This document shows positions 6,895 through 15,636 of a DNA stretch of 19,838 nucleotides, piece by piece; the first letter of the stretch is position 1, and every line of letters starts with the position of its first letter. The notes beneath the pieces were generated by a model. The model made no database searches. It saw only the letters and a list, made by a program, of their open reading frames with translations, and had not been told where the DNA came from. A program made the translations under genes and the position numbers. Origin of the DNA: an uncultured Mycoplasmatota bacterium (GTDB taxonomy: Bacteria > Bacillota_I > Bacilli_A > RF39 > UBA660); the NCBI GenBank assembly GCA_900543825.1, contig UQSR01000015.1, forward strand, positions 1 to 19,838, given 5' to 3'.

Positions 6895-8337
6895 ATGAAT
6901 AATAAAATAATAAATAAATTAAAAGAAGAAACTAATAATAGTTCATATATAATATATAGAGAAAAATATATAAATAACACCAAAATAAATATAATCTATA
7001 ACGAATCCCTAACCGATCAAAACAAAATGTCTAATTTTCTCTATAAAAGTTTAGACTATATAGAAAGAATATATAATAATCAAGACTTACTATATGATGT
7101 AATAAAAAATAACATAACAAACATCAAAATAAAAGAAATAAAAAACTATAAAGATATAAATAAATATCTAAATAATGGCTTTGCCATATTACTAATAGAA
7201 AATGATTATTCATTAGCCCTAGAAGTAAAAAAAAATCTAACCAGAAGTATAGAAAAACCAATGACCGAAACAACAATCCGTGGACCAATGGATTCATTTA
7301 CCGAAAACATAGAAACCAATATGGGATTAATAAAAAGAAGAATAAAATCAAATAAATTATGGAATTACGATATAGAATTAGGAAAATATTCCAAAAACAA
7401 AATAAGTATCCTTACCATAGATGGTATAACAGATACAACCATAAAAAACAACATAATAAAAAAATTAAATAACATCGAAATAGATAGTGTAATAGATTCA
7501 GGAACACTAAAATATCTAATAGAAGACGAAACAAAAACAATATTCCCAACCACCATAACAACAGAAAGACCAGACAAAGTAGTAAATTCCCTATTAAAAG
7601 GCAAAACAGTATTACTAGTAGACAATAACCCATTTGCCATAATAATGCCTGCTTTTCTAAACGATTTCTTTCTATCACAAGATGATAAAGATTCCAAATA
7701 CATAAATAACACCCTAACAAGAATACTAAGATATCTAGCATTCTTTATAACAATATTAACTCCAGGAGTATATATAGCCCTAACAACCTTCAATCAAGAA
7801 ATGATACCATTAGAACTACTAACAAGTTTCGCCTCCCAAAGAAGTACCGTACCATTTCCCGCCTTTTTTGAAGCCCTACTAATGTTCGTATCATTTGAAA
7901 TACTAAGAGAAAGTGACTACCGAATCCCAAACATATCCAATTCAGCCCTATCCATAGTAGGAGCATTAATATTAGGAGAAGCTGCCGTAAATGCCGGAAT
8001 AGTCTCCCCAATTATGATAATAGTAGTAGCCATAACCGCTATAAGTGCATTAATCATAACCGAACCAGAATTAACAAACGCCATAAAATGGTATCGATTA
8101 CTATTCATGATAGGAGGTACAACCATAGGAATATTTGGAATATTTATGGTATTCATAATATTTACAACAAATATATGTAGCATAAATACATTTGGTAAAT
8201 CATATATGTTACCATTCACCCCATTATCCGAAGAAATAAAAAACAGTATCATAAAATTCCCATTATCAAAAAGAAACAAAAGAGATAAATATCTAACAAA
8301 AAATATCATAAGAGAGGTCAAAAATGAAAAAAATTAA
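6895..8337 (+). CDS. gerKA: Spore germinant receptor A subunit (GerA/GerKA family)
   Basis: 480 residues, the usual length for the family. The start is supported by GAGGTG 5 bases upstream. GerA-type receptors sit in the inner spore membrane and, with B and C subunits, sense germinants and trigger release of ions and dipicolinic acid. The N-terminal soluble part holds the family block RGPMDSFTENIETN followed by GLIKRRI (129-150), then TTERPDKV (222-229) and LLVDNNPFAII (240-250) with the following DFF. The C-terminal half has about five hydrophobic segments (about 278-298, 320-338, 352-372, 373-392, 401-424), including SIVGALILGEAAVNAGIVSP, a strong GerA signature. The next gene starts 14 bases before its stop. 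The A-C-B order is that of the gerK operon of Bacillus. The germinant cannot be told from sequence. Confidence 0.95.
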   Translation: MNNKIINKLKEETNNSSYIIYREKYINNTKINIIYNESLTDQNKMSNFLYKSLDYIERIYNNQDLLYDVIKNNITNIKIKEIKNYKDINKYLNNGFAILLIENDYSLALEVKKNLTRSIEKPMTETTIRGPMDSFTENIETNMGLIKRRIKSNKLWNYDIELGKYSKNKISILTIDGITDTTIKNNIIKKLNNIEIDSVIDSGTLKYLIEDETKTIFPTTITTERPDKVVNSLLKGKTVLLVDNNPFAIIMPAFLNDFFLSQDDKDSKYINNTLTRILRYLAFFITILTPGVYIALTTFNQEMIPLELLTSFASQRSTVPFPAFFEALLMFVSFEILRESDYRIPNISNSALSIVGALILGEAAVNAGIVSPIMIIVVAITAISALIITEPELTNAIKWYRLLFMIGGTTIGIFGIFMVFIIFTTNICSINTFGKSYMLPFTPLSEEIKNSIIKFPLSKRNKRDKYLTKNIIREVKNEKN

Positions 8338-9502
8338 ATATTTAATTATATTACTCCCCCTACTAACCGGCTGTAACTATAGGGAACTAAACAAATTAGG
8401 AATAACAACCGCTGTTAGTATCGACTATCAAAATAACAACTATAACATAATAGCAGAAGTAATAAACCCAATCAAACAACAAGACGCCTCAAGCGCTAAT
8501 AACTCACCATTCATCACCTTCAAAAATAGTGCCCCATCACTTCAAGAAGCTTTTCGTAATATCGTATTAGAATCCCCAAGACAACTATACGCATCACATT
8601 TAGAAATAATCGTATTAAGTGAAGAAATAGTAAATAACCATCTAAAAGAATTCTTAGAATACTTCACAAGAGATCCCGAAACAAGAACCGAAATAAAAAT
8701 AATAATAGCCAAAACAGATAAAAGTATCAAAGGAATATCCTTACAAACACTCTTAACAAACTTCTCATCATCAAATATCCTAGAATCATTAGAATTACAA
8801 AGCCAATTACTAGGATTAACATACGAAGTAACAATAAACGAATTACTAAATATGTATATAGATCCCTATTTAGAAGTAACACTACCATCAATGACATTAT
8901 ATGGCAATGAAGAAATAGGAGACGAAAAAGAAAACATAACAACATCAAGCCCAAAAGCCATCGTAAAAATAGGAACAACCGCTATTACAAAAGACAATAA
9001 AATACTAGGATATCTATCTATAGAAGAATCAAAAATACAAAATATAATAAATGGAAATATAAAAGAAACAATCCTAAAATATCCATATAAAAACGGCTAT
9101 GTCGTATTCGAACCAAATCAAATAAAAACAAAAAAAGAAGTAGACATAAAAAATAACAAAATAAAAATAGAACTATCAGGATATTCCAAAACAAAAGAAG
9201 TACAAACAAATATAGACATAAAAAATAAAAAAGAAGTAGAAAAACTAAACCAACACTTCAATAAAGAATTAGAAAAAGAAATAATAAATACATTTAATAA
9301 CATCAAAGAAAACTATAATACCGATATCTTTGGTTTCAGACAATTATACTATCATACAGACCATAAATATTTTAAAGAAAAATGTAATAACTGGTATGAA
9401 GATATATACCCAAATATAAAACTAGAAATAAAATCAAATATAAAATTATATGAAAAAGGCAATACCCTAGGAGGAATAGAATATGAAAGAAAAAATAAAT
9501 AA
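8324..9502 (+). CDS. gerKC: Spore germinant receptor C subunit, lipoprotein (Ger(x)C/GerKC)
   Basis: 392 residues, near the family's usual length. A short signal peptide ends in a lipobox LLTGC with the lipidated Cys at residue 17, followed by NYRELNKLGI, the counterpart of the family's conserved Asp/Arg-Arg-Glu-Leu-Asn segment. After lipidation it would sit on the outer face of the inner spore membrane with the A and B subunits. The mature part is a mixed alpha/beta protein with no membrane helix, ending in a helical domain containing DIFGFRQLYYH and a conserved-looking Trp. It overlaps gerKA by 14 bases and gerKB by 20 bases, so synthesis of the three subunits is probably coupled. Confidence 0.93.
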   Translation: MKKIKYLIILLPLLTGCNYRELNKLGITTAVSIDYQNNNYNIIAEVINPIKQQDASSANNSPFITFKNSAPSLQEAFRNIVLESPRQLYASHLEIIVLSEEIVNNHLKEFLEYFTRDPETRTEIKIIIAKTDKSIKGISLQTLLTNFSSSNILESLELQSQLLGLTYEVTINELLNMYIDPYLEVTLPSMTLYGNEEIGDEKENITTSSPKAIVKIGTTAITKDNKILGYLSIEESKIQNIINGNIKETILKYPYKNGYVVFEPNQIKTKKEVDIKNNKIKIELSGYSKTKEVQTNIDIKNKKEVEKLNQHFNKELEKEIINTFNNIKENYNTDIFGFRQLYYHTDHKYFKEKCNNWYEDIYPNIKLEIKSNIKLYEKGNTLGGIEYERKNK

Positions 9503-10586
9503 TCTAGACATATCAAGTATTCTATTCCTCCAATTATTCTCCTGTAGTTTAGGAATAGCCCCATATATAACCATAAAAATAACAGGCATAGACGCCTATA
9601 TAAGTATAATAATAGGTACAATTATAGGTATAATACCTATACTAATACTAATATATATATTCAATTACGAAATAGATAAACCAATACATATAAAAACAAA
9701 AATAATATACGGAAAAACATTAGGAACAATAATAAATATTATCCTAACCATAATATATATAATATTAACACTAACAATGCTATTCAATACCAGTAATTTC
9801 ATCATATCCCAATACCTAACAAATACATCAATAACCTTAGTAACACTAATATTAGGAATAACAGTCTATCACACAGTAAACAAAGGAATAACAACCATAT
9901 CCAAAATAAGTATAATATATACAATAATAATACTATCCTTACTAATTCTAGGAATAATAGGAATAATCCCAGAAATAAAACTCGATAACCTAAAACCAAT
10001 ATTAGAAAATGGCATCAAGCCCCCCTTTTTAGCAGCCTTAGTATATACCCTATTATTAACCTCTCCAGCATATAGCTTCCTAATAATTCCAAAAAGTATA
10101 ATAGAAAACAACAAAAAAACAACAAAATACCTCCTAATAACATATATAATAGTAAGTATAACAATATTCCTTATATGTATAATATCAAGTTCATGTCTAG
10201 GAAGATATCTAATAAAAATATATCAATATCCAGTATATATAACCCTAAAAAAAATATCAATATTCGGTTTCATAGATAGAATAGAAAACTTCTTATCATT
10301 ACAATGGATACTAAGTTCATTTATATCATTAACCATATACATATATAACATAAAAGAAAACATAAATAAAAAAAACAATCCCCTTTTAAATCTAATACTA
10401 ATAATAATCATAATATTAATATCAACCAAAATATTTAAAAACAATACCAACTTCAATCACTACCTAGATAGCATATATCCATATATACTAATAATACCAT
10501 TAATAATACATACCATAATATCCATAACAATATTTATCAAAAAAAGTATAAAAAACAAAAAAACGAATACAATAATAATACAGTAG
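9483..10586 (+). CDS. gerKB: Spore germinant receptor B subunit (GerAB/GerKB family permease)
   Basis: 367 residues, about the family length, almost all hydrophobic with around ten membrane segments and short basic loops. GerB subunits belong to the amino acid-polyamine-organocation transporter superfamily and are thought to hold the germinant-binding pocket. The N-terminal region ISSILFLQLFSCSLGIAP and the loop with GIKPPFLAALVYTLLLTSPAY match the family layout; the latter aligns with the segment in which GerB proteins have a conserved Pro near TM6. It overlaps gerKC by 20 bases and is the last gene before a hairpin terminator. Codon use is extremely A/T-biased, as for other membrane genes here. 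Confidence 0.92.
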   Translation: MKEKINNLDISSILFLQLFSCSLGIAPYITIKITGIDAYISIIIGTIIGIIPILILIYIFNYEIDKPIHIKTKIIYGKTLGTIINIILTIIYIILTLTMLFNTSNFIISQYLTNTSITLVTLILGITVYHTVNKGITTISKISIIYTIIILSLLILGIIGIIPEIKLDNLKPILENGIKPPFLAALVYTLLLTSPAYSFLIIPKSIIENNKKTTKYLLITYIIVSITIFLICIISSSCLGRYLIKIYQYPVYITLKKISIFGFIDRIENFLSLQWILSSFISLTIYIYNIKENINKKNNPLLNLILIIIIILISTKIFKNNTNFNHYLDSIYPYILIIPLIIHTIISITIFIKKSIKNKKTNTIIIQ

Positions 10587-10608
10587 TAATAAAACTACTG
10601 TTTACATA

Positions 10609-10637
10609 AAGAGATTACCTAGATAATCTCTTCTTTT
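10609..10637 (+). terminator. Terminator of the gerK operon
   Basis: AAGAGATTA (10609-10617) and TAATCTCTT (10624-10632) form a perfect 9-bp stem with a 6-base loop, followed by CTTTT. It lies 22 bases after the gerKB stop. Confidence 0.8.
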
Positions 10638-10695
10638 AGTTATTAGCCCATACACCATATAAATAATAACATAACCTAATAATGAGGTAGATAAC

Positions 10696-11511
10696 ATGAT
10701 AAATAACTTAAAAGACTTAAGCCCCATATTATTAGCTCTATTAGCTACAATATTTACTTATAGTGTAACCCTATTAGGAGCCTCTTTAGTCTTCTTCTTC
10801 AAAAACGTCAAAAAAAACATAATGGATGCCATGTTAGCCATAGCTGCCGGAGTAATGATAGCAGCATCATTCTTCTCTCTCTTAAATCCCGCTACAGAAA
10901 TGGCCATAAATCTAAAAATGATACCATGGTTAATAACCTTTATAGGATTTATATCCGGAGGATTACTATTATTTATAGGAGATAAACTATTTAATCACTT
11001 CGATAAAAAAATAAGCAAAAATAAAAAAGAAGAAAAAGAAAGAAATAGTTTCAAAAGATGTCTAATGCTAATATTTTCCATAACATTACATAATATCCCA
11101 GAAGGTTTAGCCGTAGGCGTAGCCTTTGGTTCCACCGCCTATTCCTTAGAAGGTGCAACATTAACATCAGCCATGCTAATAGCATTAGGCATAGGAATCC
11201 AAAACTTCCCAGAAGGAACAGCAGTATCAGTCCCATTAAGACGAGAAGGAATGAGTAGAAAAAAAGCCTTCTTTTATGGACAATTAAGTGGTTTAGTAGA
11301 ACCAATATCAGGAGTATTAGGAGCACTCTTAGTATTAAAAATAAGAATCCTATTACCATTTCTACTATCATTCGCCGCAGGCGCAATGATCTATGTCGTA
11401 GTAGAAGAACTAATACCAGAATCCCAAACAAACAAAAAGAAAGACCTAATGTCTCTCTTCACAATAATAGGCTTCACAATCATGATGATATTAGATATAG
11501 CCTTAGGTTAA
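10696..11511 (+). CDS. ZIP-family divalent metal transporter (GufA-type)
   Basis: 271 residues; GAGGTAG precedes the ATG. About eight membrane segments with a charged loop near 101-120 (KKISKNKKEEKERN), as in ZIP proteins between TM3 and TM4. The metal-site motifs are LHNIPEGLAVG (131-141) in TM4 and IQNFPEGTAVS (168-178) in TM5, with Glu202 in a GLVEPISG motif and a VVVEELIPE motif (234-242) near the C-terminus. The Gln-Asn form of the TM5 motif is typical of the GufA/ZIP11 branch. It probably imports zinc or a related divalent cation. It stands alone between two terminators; a weak TATAAA-containing promoter may lie near 10660. No Zur-type palindrome was found upstream. Confidence 0.93.
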   Translation: MINNLKDLSPILLALLATIFTYSVTLLGASLVFFFKNVKKNIMDAMLAIAAGVMIAASFFSLLNPATEMAINLKMIPWLITFIGFISGGLLLFIGDKLFNHFDKKISKNKKEEKERNSFKRCLMLIFSITLHNIPEGLAVGVAFGSTAYSLEGATLTSAMLIALGIGIQNFPEGTAVSVPLRREGMSRKKAFFYGQLSGLVEPISGVLGALLVLKIRILLPFLLSFAAGAMIYVVVEELIPESQTNKKKDLMSLFTIIGFTIMMILDIALG

Positions 11512-11535
11512 AACACATACCCATGTGTTTTTTTT
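11510..11535 (+). terminator. Terminator after the ZIP transporter gene
   Basis: AAAACACAT and ATGTGTTTT pair over 9 bp (outermost pair 11510-11531) around the loop ACCC, followed by T's to 11535. It begins within the ZIP stop codon. On the minus strand the same hairpin follows the end of the mraZ operon with a run of four T's, so it may act in both directions. Confidence 0.85.
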
Positions 11536-11590
11536 ATAACTTCTTAGTCAAATACCCATTAGTATAATTAGCCTCACCAAAACAAGTAAA

Positions 11591-11695
11591 TTATCCAATT
11601 ATACATTTAGCAACATATATACCAAGAATAACACAAATAAGAATAATAAGTATTGTATATAATACTTTAGATATAAAATTAGTATCATCTTCCAT
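11591..11695 (-). CDS. Small single-span membrane ORF at the end of the mraZ operon
   Basis: 34 residues from the ATG at 11695: MEDDTNFISK, then a hydrophobic stretch VLYTILIILICVILGIYVAK and CIIG before TAA. It begins 11 bases after the PBP stop, with a weak GGTGA upstream. The same frame continues past the TAA for 18 more sense codons (FTCFGEANYTNGYLTKKL) to a TAA at 11534-11536, immediately before the hairpin at 11510-11535. This could be a real micro-protein, a longer one split by a nonsense change, or the remnant of a lost gene. No homologue is recognised. Confidence 0.4.
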   Translation of the reverse strand: MEDDTNFISKVLYTILIILICVILGIYVAKCIIG

Positions 11696-11706
11696 AACAA
11701 ATATCA

Positions 11707-13875
11707 TCACCATTTCTCTTTAAGTTTAACAATAATTTCATCATTGCCAATATCATCTCCAGCATTAACACTCTGTTCATAAACATAACCATTCCCCTCA
11801 ATAGAATAATTAACATCCATAAGTTTAAGAATATTATTAGCTTCTTTATAAGAATAACCAACCAAATCAACCATCTTCTTATTATCAAAACTATTAGTCT
11901 TAAGAATAACCAAATCATTATCATATAACTTACTATTACTACTAGGATACCCATCAATAATCTTATCCCCATCCCCTAAAACCAATACTCTAAGATTATT
12001 AGCCTTAAGTTCACTCTCAACTTCCTTAGTATTCTTATTCAAATAAGATTTAATTTCATAACTATCCTTCTTCTTAGAAGAATTCTCAATATTCAAATAT
12101 TTAGTAATATTCTTCTCTACTTCCTTTACCATAGGAGCAATATAATTAGTAGTATCCTTAGGAAGTTTAACAGCAGCATATATAATAATTTCCGGATTAT
12201 CTCCAGGAAACATACCAGAGAAAGAATAAATATAATCACTACTACCCTTCATATAACTACCCTTAGTATAATCATATATTTGAGCAGTACCAGTCTTACC
12301 AATCAAATCATAACCATCCATATAATAAGCATAACCAGTAGAATTAGTCTCATCTCCAGTAATAACACTCTTCATAAGTTCTTTCATCTTAGATATAGTA
12401 TCACTACTAGCAACAGTACCAACTACCATTCTCTTACCAGTATAAATACTCTTCTTACTATTAGAAAGAGTAATCTTATCAACTACATAAGGTCTAAGCA
12501 TAACTCCATCATTAGCAATAGCTGTAAGAGCCTGAATATGTTGCATAGGAGTAGTAGTAATACCCTGACCATATCCCGCCGTAGCAGCCTCTATCTGATA
12601 TTTATAATCAATATTACCTTTGTCTTCTCTCTTCAAAGAAAAACCAGTAGCCTTCCCAAAACCATATTTAGCATAACAACTCTTCAAATCCTCTTTAGTA
12701 ATAACACTCTCAACAATATTAGCAACAGCGATATTAGAAGATAAAGCAAAACCCTGATCATACGTAAGAGTCCCCCATCCCTCTTTCTTCCAGTCAGAAA
12801 TAGTAACAGTACTACCATCAGCTTCACTAGTATAAGACTTACTACCAGAAGTATAAGTAGTATTACCATCATAATTACCAGAATCAACAGCACACATATA
12901 ACTAAATATCTTCATCGTCGATCCGGGTTCATAAGCCTGATTAACAATAGGATCCAAATAAGAAGTAATATTCCTAATATTAGGATCAAAACTAGGAGCA
13001 GAAGAATAACCCAAAATAGCCCCACTTTTAGCATCCGCTACTATCATCAAAGTCCATTCAGCCTCACTATTCTCTTCCGAAGAACGAACAGCATTTTCTA
13101 CAAATAACTGAATATTATTATCAATAGTAAGATAAATATCATTACCATCCGTAGCAGGTTCAACATATTCACGACCATTAGCAATCTTATACCCATACTT
13201 ATCCTTTTCATAAGTAATATAACCACTCTTACCAGATAATTCTTTATTATAATACTCCTCAAGTCCCATCTCACCAGTTATCCACTTATTACCATCATCA
13301 TCTTCCTTAGTAACAGTATATCCAATCAAATAAGAAGCAAAATTACCATTCTGATAATACCTCTTAATATCCTTAGTAAACCCAATACCAGGAAGATTAA
13401 GCTTATCAATATCCTCTTTAGCAAGTTCACTAAGTCCCTTACCAAAACTACCAAATTCAACCTGATACTTATTATTATTCTTACCATTAGTAAGAATCTC
13501 TTTAATACTAGAAGATTCTACTCCAAGTACACTAGCAAGCTTATCACTAGTATCATCAATATCACTAACATAATCAATATCCCCATTAGAATTAACCCTT
13601 TTATCAGATAAATAAGCCACTAAAGTATAACTAATAACATCATTAGCCAAAACATTACCATTAGTATCATATATAGTACCTCTCTTAGGCATAAGAACCT
13701 CTTCTTTAGTATTCCTATTCTTAATAAACATACTAATAGTAGAATCACCAACCTTATAATCCACTACACATAAATAACAAAGCCTAACAATAAGTACCAA
13801 AAACAAAAAAAAGGTAACAATAATAACATGCTTACTAACCTTAAACCTATCATTATTAACTTTACCTTTTTTCAT
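11707..13875 (-). CDS. Class B penicillin-binding protein with two PASTA domains (FtsI/PBP2B or SpoVD type)
   Basis: 722 residues from the ATG at 13875; AAGGTG 6 bases upstream favours it over a GTG three codons earlier. It is a transpeptidase that cross-links septal peptidoglycan on the outer face of the membrane. After a short cytoplasmic tail there is one membrane helix (about 15-37), a dimerisation domain with KRGTIYD (64-70), then the transpeptidase motifs STMK (319-322, catalytic Ser319), SSN (379-381) and KTGT (527-530), and two PASTA domains (about 608-662 and 667-720). It lies 10 bases after ftsL in an mraZ operon, the place of pbpB in Bacillus. In spore formers a sporulation homologue, spoVD, has similar domains, so the division role is inferred from position. 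Confidence 0.95.
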   Translation of the reverse strand: MKKGKVNNDRFKVSKHVIIVTFFLFLVLIVRLCYLCVVDYKVGDSTISMFIKNRNTKEEVLMPKRGTIYDTNGNVLANDVISYTLVAYLSDKRVNSNGDIDYVSDIDDTSDKLASVLGVESSSIKEILTNGKNNNKYQVEFGSFGKGLSELAKEDIDKLNLPGIGFTKDIKRYYQNGNFASYLIGYTVTKEDDDGNKWITGEMGLEEYYNKELSGKSGYITYEKDKYGYKIANGREYVEPATDGNDIYLTIDNNIQLFVENAVRSSEENSEAEWTLMIVADAKSGAILGYSSAPSFDPNIRNITSYLDPIVNQAYEPGSTMKIFSYMCAVDSGNYDGNTTYTSGSKSYTSEADGSTVTISDWKKEGWGTLTYDQGFALSSNIAVANIVESVITKEDLKSCYAKYGFGKATGFSLKREDKGNIDYKYQIEAATAGYGQGITTTPMQHIQALTAIANDGVMLRPYVVDKITLSNSKKSIYTGKRMVVGTVASSDTISKMKELMKSVITGDETNSTGYAYYMDGYDLIGKTGTAQIYDYTKGSYMKGSSDYIYSFSGMFPGDNPEIIIYAAVKLPKDTTNYIAPMVKEVEKNITKYLNIENSSKKKDSYEIKSYLNKNTKEVESELKANNLRVLVLGDGDKIIDGYPSSNSKLYDNDLVILKTNSFDNKKMVDLVGYSYKEANNILKLMDVNYSIEGNGYVYEQSVNAGDDIGNDEIIVKLKEKW

Positions 13876-13885
13876 AATAATCACC

Positions 13886-14173
13886 TTATTCTATCGTCTT
13901 AATATTCTCATCATTATAAGCAAGTCCCAAGTTTCTACTCATAGTTTGAATATTCTCTAAAGAAGCCATTTCATTTATTTTCATAGCAAGACTCTCATTA
14001 GTATCCTCTTGACTCTCTACAGTCTTATTCATTTCCTGAAGTTCAATATTCATCTTAGATACCGAAGCACTAGTAAATACAATCCCCACTAAAAGAAACA
14101 AAATAATAGCCATAGAACTTTTATATAAAAACTTCTCTATTTTAGTTAAGCCCTTCTTTTTCTTCTTCTTCAT
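13886..14173 (-). CDS. ftsL: Cell division protein FtsL
   Basis: 95 residues. A Lys-rich cytoplasmic N-terminus (MKKKKKKGLTKIEKF) leads into one membrane helix (about 18-38), followed by an extracytoplasmic leucine-zipper-like coiled coil (about 40-80) and the ending MSRNLGLAYNDENIKTIE, which resembles the conserved C-terminal Ala-Arg-Xaa-Leu-Gly-Leu region of FtsL. FtsL is a small divisome protein that forms a complex with DivIC and the division PBP and helps activate septal synthesis. AAAGGA lies 9 bases upstream of the ATG; the gene starts 5 bases after rsmH and is followed by the PBP gene, the standard order. Confidence 0.88.
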   Translation of the reverse strand: MKKKKKKGLTKIEKFLYKSSMAIILFLLVGIVFTSASVSKMNIELQEMNKTVESQEDTNESLAMKINEMASLENIQTMSRNLGLAYNDENIKTIE

Positions 14174-14178
14174 TTATA

Positions 14179-15099
14179 TCATTCCTTTATTCTTTCAATA
14201 ACCCTAAGTCTAGAAGATCTAGCCCTACTATTTTCATTAATCTCCTCTTTACTAGGAGTAATATTAAGAACAGTCTTATATTTAGGTTCAAACTCACTAG
14301 GTACAAAAGGAAGTTTACTAAGATTACTATCAACCTTAGAATACTTATTAAACATATCCTTAACAATTCTATCCTCTAAAGAATGAAAAGTAATAACAGA
14401 TATTCTACCACCAACATTAAGCATCTTAATAGCAGATTCAAGTGCAATCTTAAGTACATCAAGTTCATGGTTAACCTCAATCCTAATAGCCTGAAACGAA
14501 CGTCTCGCAGGATGACCTTCCCGCATAGCCTTATAAGGCATACTCTTCTTAATAATATCTACAAGCTCTAGCGTAGTATCAATACTACACTTTTCTCTTT
14601 CTTTAACAATATTTTTAGCAATACTAGAAGCATATTTCTCTTCACCATAATCCCTAAGTATCCTAACCAAATCATCATAAGAATACTCATTAACAACATT
14701 ATAAGCAGAAAAATCACTATCAGTATCCATTCTCATATCAAGTGGAGCATCATTATGATAACTAAATCCCCTCTCCGGAATATCCAGTTGTGGAGAAGAC
14801 ACACCCAAATCAAATACAATACCATCTATTCTAGTAATTCCTCTCTTATTAAGTTCCTCTTTCAAATTAACAAAATTAGCCTTAATAATTTCAAAATTAC
14901 TACCAATCTCTTCCAATTTCTTTTTACTATATTCTATCGCCATATCATCCTGATCAAAGGCGAAAAGAAAGCCCCTTTTAATTCTTTTAAGTATTAAACC
15001 ACTATGTCCCCCAAAACCAAGCGTAGCATCAACATAAATACCATCTTCTTTAACATTAAGATTATCAATTGCTTCATTTAATAATACAGTCTTATGCAT
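14179..15099 (-). CDS. rsmH: 16S rRNA (cytosine-1402-N4)-methyltransferase RsmH (MraW)
   Basis: 306 residues from MHKTVLLNEA, the usual N-terminus; the ATG at 15099 overlaps the mraZ stop by 8 bases, with GAGGGG about 10 bases upstream. The enzyme uses S-adenosylmethionine to methylate N4 of C1402 in 16S rRNA, near the ribosomal P site. Visible motifs are DATLGFGGHS (24-33, SAM loop), FDLGVSSPQLD (96-106), LDMRMD (120-125), RSFQAIRIEVNHEL (200-213), ITFHSLEDR (236-244) and the C-terminal SRARSSRLRV (291-300). The insertion domain between motifs has the normal length. It is the second gene of the mraZ operon, as in most bacteria. Confidence 0.97.
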   Translation of the reverse strand: MHKTVLLNEAIDNLNVKEDGIYVDATLGFGGHSGLILKRIKRGFLFAFDQDDMAIEYSKKKLEEIGSNFEIIKANFVNLKEELNKRGITRIDGIVFDLGVSSPQLDIPERGFSYHNDAPLDMRMDTDSDFSAYNVVNEYSYDDLVRILRDYGEEKYASSIAKNIVKEREKCSIDTTLELVDIIKKSMPYKAMREGHPARRSFQAIRIEVNHELDVLKIALESAIKMLNVGGRISVITFHSLEDRIVKDMFNKYSKVDSNLSKLPFVPSEFEPKYKTVLNITPSKEEINENSRARSSRLRVIERIKE

Positions 15100-15532
15100 T
15101 AATATCAAACCCCTCAAACAAATTCTCAGCAACATCACTCATAACATCAAGATTATCTTCGATTAGACTATCAAACTTATCAGTAGCCCATACCTCTAGG
15201 CGATCATTAACCCCTATTATCGTACATTCCTTTTTAATATCTGCATATAAAACAAGAGAAGCTGGTATATTAATCCTACCTTGACGATCAAAATCACATA
15301 CAGTAGCAGAAGACATAAAGAATCTATTAAACATTCTAGCATCTTTTTTAGTAAAAGAAAGACTCTTAAGTTTAGAAACAATATTATTCCATTCATTCAT
15401 ACTATATACAAATAAACATCCATCAAGTCCCCTAGTAACAACAACCTTACCACCAAGATCATCCCTAAACTTAGAAGGAATAATTATTCTACCCTTTTCA
15501 TCTAAATTATGATGAAATTCACCGATAAGCAT
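15092..15532 (-). CDS. mraZ: Transcriptional regulator MraZ
   Basis: 146 residues from the ATG at 15532 (MLIGEFHHNLDEKGR), which matches the family N-terminus; a GTG four codons upstream lies within the ribosome site and an operator box and is rejected. MraZ has two SpoVT/AbrB-like DNA-binding halves, each with a DxxGR motif, here DEKGR (11-15) and DRQGR (82-86), followed by IIIPSKFR and INIPASL. Family members form ring-shaped oligomers and bind direct repeats upstream of their own operon. Three such boxes are present directly upstream. It is the first gene of the rsmH-ftsL-PBP operon and has its own promoter. Confidence 0.96.
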   Translation of the reverse strand: MLIGEFHHNLDEKGRIIIPSKFRDDLGGKVVVTRGLDGCLFVYSMNEWNNIVSKLKSLSFTKKDARMFNRFFMSSATVCDFDRQGRINIPASLVLYADIKKECTIIGVNDRLEVWATDKFDSLIEDNLDVMSDVAENLFEGFDINA

Positions 15533-15540
15533 ATTATCCC

Positions 15541-15567
15541 CCACTTTCTTCCACTTTGTGCCACTCT
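15541..15567 (-). promoter_or_regulatory. Three MraZ-type operator boxes
   Basis: Read on the minus strand: AGAGTGG (15567-15561), AAAGTGG (15557-15551) and AAAGTGG (15547-15541), direct repeats with an exact 10-base period. MraZ is known to bind GTGG/TGGG-core direct repeats with this spacing upstream of mraZ. The boxes lie between the predicted transcription start and the ATG, and the last one overlaps the GGGGG ribosome site, fitting autorepression. Confidence 0.8.
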
Positions 15568-15575
15568 ATGTATAT

Positions 15576-15604
15576 ATTTTACTATAACAATATATCTTTG
15601 TAAA
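15576..15604 (-). promoter_or_regulatory. Promoter of the mraZ operon
   Basis: TTTACA (15599-15604), a 17-base spacer and TAAAAT (15576-15581). The predicted start near 15569 places the MraZ boxes at the very beginning of the transcript. Confidence 0.65.
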
Positions 15605-15636
15605 TATATTTTTCACAACTTTACACATTTATATGT

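Noticed and set aside
7365..8321. Long minus-strand open frames opposite gerKA
   Set aside because: They are low-complexity and hydrophobic, caused by A/T-biased codons, with no ribosome site. gerKA motifs on the plus strand are unmistakable.
10581..10600. CAGTAG/CTACTG hairpin at the gerKB stop as terminator
   Set aside because: Only 6 bp with an 8-base loop and no proper T-run; the 9-bp hairpin at 10609 is a better terminator.
10638..10695. Riboswitch or Zur operator before the ZIP gene
   Set aside because: The space is too short for a riboswitch after the terminator, and no Zur-type inverted repeat is visible.
12280..12744. 154-codon plus-strand open frame
   Set aside because: Ser/Thr/Ile-rich shadow of the PBP gene, covering the SxN and KTGT region of the real frame.
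15533..15544. GTG start four codons upstream in mraZ
   Set aside because: It falls inside the third MraZ box and the ribosome site; family proteins start at the MLIGEF-type Met.
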